From SB15 sp964639245 (GTDB taxonomy: Bacteria; Chloroflexota; Anaerolineae; Aggregatilineales; J027), in NCBI GenBank assembly GCA_964639245.1, contig CAZXCU010000001.1:744001-808000 (forward strand): a stretch of DNA of 64,000 bases, written 5' to 3'. The notes under the pieces are model-generated. The model worked only from the letters and a program-made list of their open reading frames with translations. It had not been told where the DNA came from and searched no databases. A program made the translations under genes and the position numbers. Below, piece by piece: positions 59,089-64,000 of this stretch (position 1 is its first letter; every line of letters starts with the position of its first letter).

Positions 59089-60159
59089 ATGATTTCAGTG
59101 CTTCGAGTCAAAAAAGCCAGTCGTGTACAAATCGCAGGTCTTGTTCAGTTGATGTTCAGTTTTTTGCTGTTTGTGATGATGCTCTCGCTGGTGCGAAAAG
59201 GCATTGTGGTGATTGCGCCATCGCTGGAATATACCAATGGTGGTGTGTTAAGCGGGGTGGGCATCGGGTGGATGGTGGCGATGCTCACGCTGAATGGGTC
59301 AGCGATGGCAGCGACGGCAGTAGCGCTGTTTAACACCGAGGTTGTCAATGGCATGACCTGTTTTGGCATGATTCATGGGTCGCGGTTGGGCGCGGGATTT
59401 ATGGTGCTGCTGCTTGGTGTGTTGTATCAAATGCGTGGGGCAGCCCGCAAAGAAGCCTTGAGTACCGGCTTGGAAACGCTCTTGGTTGCTCAAACGACCC
59501 ATCTACCCGCTTTTTTGCTGGGCTACGGGCTGCTTTATTTCACGGGGATTCCCGAAATTTCGATGACCCGGTTTGTCGTAGGGACATCCATCCTCGAATT
59601 TTTGCTGGATAAACCGCTTGATTTGATAGAGGCGGTTTTACCGGGTTGGCTGCTGCTGCCCGCAGGGTTTATCGGTCTCATTTACAGTTTTAGCTTGTTC
59701 GACAAAGCGATTAAAAATACCATCGCGTATGAGGACAAGTCTTTTTTTGAACAGCTGCCCGCATGGGTTTTTCAGCCCGTCACGTTGTTCATGATTGGCC
59801 TCTTGGTTACAGCCGTGACGCTTTCGGTTTCGATTTCCCTCGCGCTGTTGACTCCGCTCATTGCGCGGGGAACTTTGCCGCGTCGTTATGCGTTGCCGTA
59901 TATCATGGGGGCAGGGGTTTCGACGTTCATTGATACCTACTTTGCCGCCGCTTTGTTGCAGGACAGCGCGGCGCAGGGGGTGGTGCTGGCTGTGGCGATT
60001 GCGGTGGCGCTGGTCTCGTTTTTGATGTTGATTTTCGGTTATACGGCCTATGAACGGTTGATTGAGCGCTGCACCAATCTTCTTTTGGATAACCGTTGGG
60101 CGATGGGCATGTATCTAGTTGGCTTGTTTGTCCTGCCGATTGGTTTTATGCTTTTCTGA
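59089..60159 (+). CDS. Na/Pi-cotransporter-like membrane protein
   Basis: A 356-residue polytopic protein with about nine hydrophobic segments. It shows two inverted-repeat-like motifs, TLNGSAMAATAVALFN and MGAGVSTFIDTYFAAALL, in the positions of the QSSSA and GANIGTT motifs of Na/Pi cotransporters (PF02690); neither is canonical. The Cys-codon attenuator upstream suggests the substrate is a sulfur compound such as sulfate, thiosulfate or a cysteine precursor, not phosphate. That is inference. The next gene follows after 28 bases. Confidence 0.6.
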   Translation: MISVLRVKKASRVQIAGLVQLMFSFLLFVMMLSLVRKGIVVIAPSLEYTNGGVLSGVGIGWMVAMLTLNGSAMAATAVALFNTEVVNGMTCFGMIHGSRLGAGFMVLLLGVLYQMRGAARKEALSTGLETLLVAQTTHLPAFLLGYGLLYFTGIPEISMTRFVVGTSILEFLLDKPLDLIEAVLPGWLLLPAGFIGLIYSFSLFDKAIKNTIAYEDKSFFEQLPAWVFQPVTLFMIGLLVTAVTLSVSISLALLTPLIARGTLPRRYALPYIMGAGVSTFIDTYFAAALLQDSAAQGVVLAVAIAVALVSFLMLIFGYTAYERLIERCTNLLLDNRWAMGMYLVGLFVLPIGFMLF

Positions 60160-60187
60160 TAACGGAATTTCAACAGGAGACCTTGGG

Positions 60188-60898
60188 ATGAAAAAAACAC
60201 TGCTCATATTGTTTGTGTTGGGGCTGTTCATGGCGATTCCGGCTGTTTCAGCCCAAGAGGATGAGTGTTTCCGTAAAGGCGGCCTCTGGGACACAGAAAC
60301 CGAACAATGCACGATTCAAGCCGCGTTGCAAATCGAAATTGAGTATCCTACCGAGTTAATGGAATACGATTTTATTGAAGATGTGCTGGATGAATATATC
60401 CAGCAGCGCCGCGAAGAATTTCTGGGTTTTTTCGGGGAAGGGGCATTTTATCCGACACCCGGCGCGTGGTTTCTGGGGATTGATTACGAACTATATCAAT
60501 TTTCGGAAGATGTTCTCAGCGTCAACTTCATTGTGTCCGATTATACGGGTGGGGCGCATCCCAATTCCTATTTTGCGACCTTCACTTTTGACTTGGCGCA
60601 GGAAAAACAGCTCACGCTGGAAGATATTTTTGTGGCGGAATCGACCCCATTTGCGACGCTTTATCCCATCGTGGAAGCCGATTTAAAAGACAAAATTGGG
60701 GACTATACCGACCCGGATTGGCTGCAATCTGGCACAGGGGAAAATCCCGCCAATTATCAGAATTTTGTGCTGACAGGAACTTCGATTATTTTCCTGTTCC
60801 CGCCCTATCAAGTGGCTGCCTATGCTGCCGGGCCACAGACGGTGGAAATTCCCCTTGCTGATTTAAACGAGATTCTCGCACCGTCATTTGTAAGATGA
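60188..60898 (+). CDS. Secreted DUF3298/RsiV-like protein
   Basis: A 236-residue exported protein (signal peptide to AVSAQ). The mature part has the PdaC/DUF4163 plus DUF3298 pattern: LQIEIEYPTEL, VNFIVSDYTGGAHPNSYFATFTFDL (in pieces), LTLEDIFV, FVLTGTSIIFLFPPYQVAAYAAGPQ. The same fold occurs in anti-sigma factor RsiV and in some deacetylases. A Cys pair in the first 30 mature residues may form a disulfide. Likely surface or periplasm-equivalent; role unknown. Probably co-transcribed with the transporter. Confidence 0.75.
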   Translation: MKKTLLILFVLGLFMAIPAVSAQEDECFRKGGLWDTETEQCTIQAALQIEIEYPTELMEYDFIEDVLDEYIQQRREEFLGFFGEGAFYPTPGAWFLGIDYELYQFSEDVLSVNFIVSDYTGGAHPNSYFATFTFDLAQEKQLTLEDIFVAESTPFATLYPIVEADLKDKIGDYTDPDWLQSGTGENPANYQNFVLTGTSIIFLFPPYQVAAYAAGPQTVEIPLADLNEILAPSFVR

Positions 60899-60911
60899 CC
60901 TCACCCCCTAA

Positions 60912-60938
60912 CCCCCTCTCCAATAAATAGAGAGGGGG
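60912..60938. terminator. Bidirectional hairpin between convergent genes
   Basis: CCCCCTCTC and GAGAGGGGG pair around a 9-base loop. It is followed by the perfect 16-base palindrome AATTGGCTAGCCAATT (60940-60955), which runs into the stop codon of the minus-strand gene. Confidence 0.6.
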
Positions 60939-60953
60939 AAATTGGCTAGCCAA

Positions 60954-61844
60954 TTAAAATTCGCGGACGGCGGGAATAATTTCCTTGCCGAAAATTTCCA
61001 ATGGCAAAATATCATACACATTGGTCATGTTGAAAATGGCATGGGTAAAGCCCAGTTTGGCTAATCCCCGGCAGCGTTCAATGATGCCTTCGACGGTATC
61101 GTGACCTGCGGCAAGTGTGACCGTCCCCAGACTGGTTTTTTCGATGTCGTCATAGTTGCGGCCTAAGTCTTGGCAGTGACGTTTGAGATTTTCCAGCGCT
61201 TCCACAACTTTTTCTGACCCGATGCCTTCAAAAATGTTGCACGCATCGGCATATTGCGCGACCATGCGAAGGGTTTTGTTTGGGCCGGTGCCGCCAATCA
61301 GCACTTTGGGGTGTGGCTGGCTCAATGGTGCAGGATTATTAACCATCTTGGGCGCAGAAAAATGTTTGCCTTCAAAGCTGGATTCGATGTCACCAGCCCA
61401 TAATTTTTGAGCCATTTGCAGGGTGTCTTCTAACTGTTCAAAGCGTTCGCTGGTCGAGGGATAGGCAATCCCGAAACCTTTTGCTTCGCCTTCGTACCAT
61501 GCCGCCCCGATGCCCAGATAGGCGCGTCCACCGGAGACAATATCCAGCGTACTAACGGTTTTGAGCAGCACGGACGGATGGCGGTAAATCACCCCCGTGA
61601 CCATCGTGCCAAGCTGCATTTTTTCTGTGACCCCCGCCAGAAAACCCAACGCGGTGTAGCCCTCTAACATGGGGTCTTGGTAGGTTTCGCCGAACAAGCC
61701 TTGAATCTGATAAAAATGATCCATCACCCACAGGCTGTAAAAGCCAGCGTTTTCGGCGGTTTGAGCGATATTGATGAGTGTGGGACGGATGGCGGCTGTC
61801 CCGCCCGGATATTTAAATGACGGAATCTGTAACCCGATGTGCAT
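60954..61844 (-). CDS. LLM-class (F420-dependent-type) oxidoreductase
   Basis: A 296-residue luciferase-like TIM-barrel flavin/F420 enzyme. MHIGLQIPSFKYPG, YSLWVMDHFYQI, MLEGYTALGFLAGVTEKMQLGTMVTGVIYRHP (in pieces) and GRAYLGIGAAWYEGEAKGFGI are typical of the TIGR03560 type of F420-dependent oxidoreductases. It transfers hydride to an unknown substrate. Use of F420 rather than FMN is inferred from the subfamily. Convergent with the DUF3298 gene. Confidence 0.85.
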   Translation of the reverse strand: MHIGLQIPSFKYPGGTAAIRPTLINIAQTAENAGFYSLWVMDHFYQIQGLFGETYQDPMLEGYTALGFLAGVTEKMQLGTMVTGVIYRHPSVLLKTVSTLDIVSGGRAYLGIGAAWYEGEAKGFGIAYPSTSERFEQLEDTLQMAQKLWAGDIESSFEGKHFSAPKMVNNPAPLSQPHPKVLIGGTGPNKTLRMVAQYADACNIFEGIGSEKVVEALENLKRHCQDLGRNYDDIEKTSLGTVTLAAGHDTVEGIIERCRGLAKLGFTHAIFNMTNVYDILPLEIFGKEIIPAVREF

Positions 61845-61999
61845 GATGATTGTTCTCCTAAAAAGATATGCAGGTCATTTAAAAGCGAAACGGGCAACAG
61901 ATGCTGTTACCCGCTTCAGATTTAATAGCTCTATAGTAACGCGGAGATCGCGCATTGTCGAAAAACCTAGCCAAAAGACTAGGTTCAACGGAGTCCCGG

Positions 62000-63655
62000 T
62001 TACAAGATTTCTTCGCGGATTTGCCCATCTTCGAGATACCATAATTTTGTAGCCAGACGTTCTATGAACCAGCGGTCATGCGAAACGGCAATCATCGCGC
62101 CTGCAAAGTCCTTGAGTCCGGTTTCGAGCGCTTCGATGCTGGTCAGGTCAAGGTGATTGGTGGGTTCATCAAGCAGCAGTACATTGGATTTGGAGGCAAT
62201 CAAACTGGCAACCTGCAATTTGCGGCGCTGCCCCACGCTCAAGGCGGTAACTTGGCGTTCCGCCAGCATCGAGTCGGAAAACAAACCGCTACGATGCAGT
62301 TGGGCAAGCAGTTCTGGTTCTGTTCCCACCGCTTCTTCCCGGTAGGTTGCTATGACCGAACTGGATAAATCGAGTGTTTCCTGTTCTTGGTCAAGGTAGC
62401 CGAGTTTTGCGCCGGGCGAAAGATGCACCGTACCGGAATCGGGTGGTAAATGCCCCAGAATGATATTGAGCAGGGTGGTTTTGCCTGTGCCATTCGGGGC
62501 AATTAACACGACCTTATCGCCATTTTCAAGAATCCCATTTAGGTTGTGTAAAATGACCCGTTCGCCGTATCTTTTGCAAATATTTTCCAGGCGAACAGGC
62601 TGCGAACTGGGCAGCGGAAGCGGGACAAATTCAAAGCCAATCCGCCATGAGCGTGAAGGTCGCTGAATTGATTCCTGTTCCAGCACGGCAAGACGTTGTT
62701 TGGCATCGCGGATGACCTTACTGCGGGTTTTTTCGGCAGTGGCAATCATACTGTTCACCAGCAATTTATCACCATCGCTGGGTTTAGAACGGCTGCCTGT
62801 TGAATGCGCCTGCACTTTCATCAAGTTTTGCAGACGTTTTTTCTCCTCCCGGTGTGCCTCAAACGCGGCAAGGTCTTTTTGATACTGCCGTTCGCGTTCC
62901 GTCATGTACGCATCGTAATTGCCATGATAGACAGTGGCACTACGGGTGAGGGGCGAAAGTTCGATAATTTTGTTGACGACCTTATTGATAAAACGGCGGT
63001 CATGCGAAATCATCATCAACGTGTGTGGGTAGCTGGTCAGATAAGTTTCTAACCAATCCATTGCGGCAAAATCGAGATGATTGGTGGGTTCATCCAGAAT
63101 CAGCACATCGGGGGAACGGAGCAAGAGCGCCGCCATGGCGACACGGGTTTTTTCCCCGCCGCTTAACGTTCCCACCACCCGTGCCAAGTCCAAGTGCGAA
63201 ATTTTCAGGCCATCAAAAACCTGTTCCAAGCGATATTCAAGGTCATAACCCCCGCGCTGTTGAAATTCGTCTTGCAGCACACCATAGTGTTCTAAGAGAT
63301 GCGTTAAATCGCCATCCGGGGAGGCCATTTGCTGTTCAATCTGCTGCATCTGCTGGCGGAGTTGGTCTAATGCCCCCATTGCCTGTTCCACATAGGCGCG
63401 AACAGTCAGTGCATGTCCGAAGGAAATTTCCTGCGGCAGATAGCCAATTTCAGCCTTTGGTGTGACCTGCACCACCCCCGATTCATAGGTTTCTTGTCCC
63501 AAGAGAATCCGGGAGAGAGTGGTTTTGCCTACGCCATTCTCACCGACCAGCGCTACCCGGTCAGTTCGGTTGAGTAAAAAGGTCACATCATCAAGAATGA
63601 CCCGTGCGCCATAGGATTTTTTGAGTTGTGAAACACTGAGGATTTGCTCAGACAC
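62000..63655 (-). CDS. ABC-F family ATPase (ribosome-associated)
   Basis: A 551-residue protein with two fused ABC ATPase domains and no membrane part. Domain 1: GENGVGKTT, LSGGEKTRVAMA, LILDEPTNHLD. Domain 2: APNGTGKTT, LSVGQRRKLQVA (signature Gly kept, SGGQ weakened to SVGQ), LLLDEPTNHLD. The linker between them (about 240-310) is charged and helical, as in translation-factor and antibiotic-resistance ABC-F proteins that act at the ribosomal E site. A structured leader precedes it, which is often seen with drug-inducible members. Confidence 0.9.
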   Translation of the reverse strand: MSEQILSVSQLKKSYGARVILDDVTFLLNRTDRVALVGENGVGKTTLSRILLGQETYESGVVQVTPKAEIGYLPQEISFGHALTVRAYVEQAMGALDQLRQQMQQIEQQMASPDGDLTHLLEHYGVLQDEFQQRGGYDLEYRLEQVFDGLKISHLDLARVVGTLSGGEKTRVAMAALLLRSPDVLILDEPTNHLDFAAMDWLETYLTSYPHTLMMISHDRRFINKVVNKIIELSPLTRSATVYHGNYDAYMTERERQYQKDLAAFEAHREEKKRLQNLMKVQAHSTGSRSKPSDGDKLLVNSMIATAEKTRSKVIRDAKQRLAVLEQESIQRPSRSWRIGFEFVPLPLPSSQPVRLENICKRYGERVILHNLNGILENGDKVVLIAPNGTGKTTLLNIILGHLPPDSGTVHLSPGAKLGYLDQEQETLDLSSSVIATYREEAVGTEPELLAQLHRSGLFSDSMLAERQVTALSVGQRRKLQVASLIASKSNVLLLDEPTNHLDLTSIEALETGLKDFAGAMIAVSHDRWFIERLATKLWYLEDGQIREEIL

Positions 63656-63669
63656 AGCAGTTTGCCTTT

Positions 63670-63753
63670 CAGTAACCAGAAAAACGACACTTGAGCGGGG
63701 GAAACCGCCAAACGGGAACGTCGTTGGGGAAGGATGGTTACTGGTTCAGCATG
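63670..63753 (-). promoter_or_regulatory. Structured 5' leader of the ABC-F gene with possible tiny ORF
   Basis: CAGTAACCA (63670-63678) pairs with TGGTTACTG (63735-63743), AACGAC (63683) pairs with GTCGTT (63720), and an inner GCGG/CCGC hairpin completes a nested fold. On the minus strand a frame MLNQ-stop (from 63752) overlaps the outer helix, with AGGAGA upstream. It could act as a drug-responsive attenuator or translational switch. Confidence 0.4.
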
Positions 63754-63846
63754 GGCGTACTGCTATCTCCTACTACGTTAGACATCTCTGATGGTACGGG
63801 ATTTGGGGCAAGGTGTCAATCAAAATCCGTCTTTAGGCGGAGATGA

Positions 63847-64000
63847 CTAACGAAAATGCGTGCGAACGCTGCGAACGTAGCCCCGTTGGGCGGTGCGAGC
63901 AGCTTCGATGGTCACAAACACTTTTTCATCAATCTGGCGGGCGGTTTCAATCACCGTATGGGCATCCTGCCGCAGCACCACGCAGATGAGCATGGTCACG
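63847..64000 (-). CDS. C-terminal part of a DUF2179/YitT-like protein (partial)
   Basis: A minus-strand frame runs in from the right edge and stops at 63847. The visible 50 residues include VTMLICVVLRQDAHTV, then ARQIDEKVFVTIEAARTAQRGYVR. This matches the DUF2179 domain that closes YitT-family membrane proteins (a cytoplasmic ferredoxin-like domain). The membrane part would lie outside the window. Confidence 0.5.
   Translation of the reverse strand, partial: VTMLICVVLRQDAHTVIETARQIDEKVFVTIEAARTAQRGYVRSVRTHFR

Overview
The window is bacterial chromosome, with no rRNA and no intact prophage or insertion sequence. Gene content points to Chloroflexota (Anaerolineae-like), by inference only. The clues are secreted proteins with long Thr/Pro linkers, an F420-type luciferase-like oxidoreductase, short-form alpha-glucan phosphorylase with an N-terminal DUF3417, many VOC proteins, tandem FtsX permeases, a lone Flp pilin, and frequent GTG/TTG starts. 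Base composition is roughly half G+C by eye. A few genes are clearly A+T-richer (910-1950 and most of 15716-16879). || Layout. 1-20 kb: the end of an AddA/RecB-type nuclease, a TPR protein, a DUF433 protein, VOC and CDGSH proteins, a response regulator-histidine kinase hybrid, assorted enzymes (methyltransferase, quinone oxidoreductase, HutG-like ureohydrolase), two paralogous ABC exporters, tgt, and a PstS-like lipoprotein. 18.7-21 kb: a foreign-looking island with an orphan gene fusing a transposase-type DUF4096 domain to a complete phage terminase large subunit, a large GTGTGGGAAA-type inverted repeat, and a gene fragment. 21-34.4 kb: a secreted SH3/TP-linker protein divergent from four tandem MacB/FtsX-type permeases without an ATPase. 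34.4-36.2 kb: hairpin repeats, a VOC gene and a WYL regulator. 36.2-38.9 kb: the most remarkable locus, seven Y RNA-like units plus a tRNA-Asp-like gene packed into about 1 kb directly upstream of a Ro60/Rsr (TROVE-vWA) gene. 39-41 kb: a TIR-formylglycine-generating-enzyme-like fusion and a Flp pilin. 41-64 kb: glycogen phosphorylase, glycerol kinase, Hsp20, an ArsR plus P1B-ATPase metal operon, a GT39-like membrane protein, a hydrolase/MFS/AraC operon, miaB, a GH13 branching-type enzyme, a transporter behind a Cys-Cys-Cys leader peptide and attenuator, an LLM oxidoreductase and an ABC-F protein. || How the parts work together. The Y RNA units share a covarying Ro-type stem: a lower helix, an internal loop with GGCG opposite UUUUC, and an upper helix next to GGGGUUMCUUCG. 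Most of them carry a circularly permuted tRNA mimic (T arm, closed acceptor stem, D arm). The mimics differ: some resemble Leu/Ser class II tRNAs, one is a full cloverleaf with anticodon CUA, and one has the opposite permutation with an open acceptor stem. They are followed 25 bases later by rsr, so the array probably supplies a panel of tRNA-like adaptors to one Ro protein. || Second strong find: a 13-residue leader peptide ending in three Cys codons at 58901, followed by mutually exclusive antiterminator and terminator helices. This suggests cysteine-responsive attenuation of a Na/Pi-cotransporter-like gene. Third: the DUF4096-TerL fusion.
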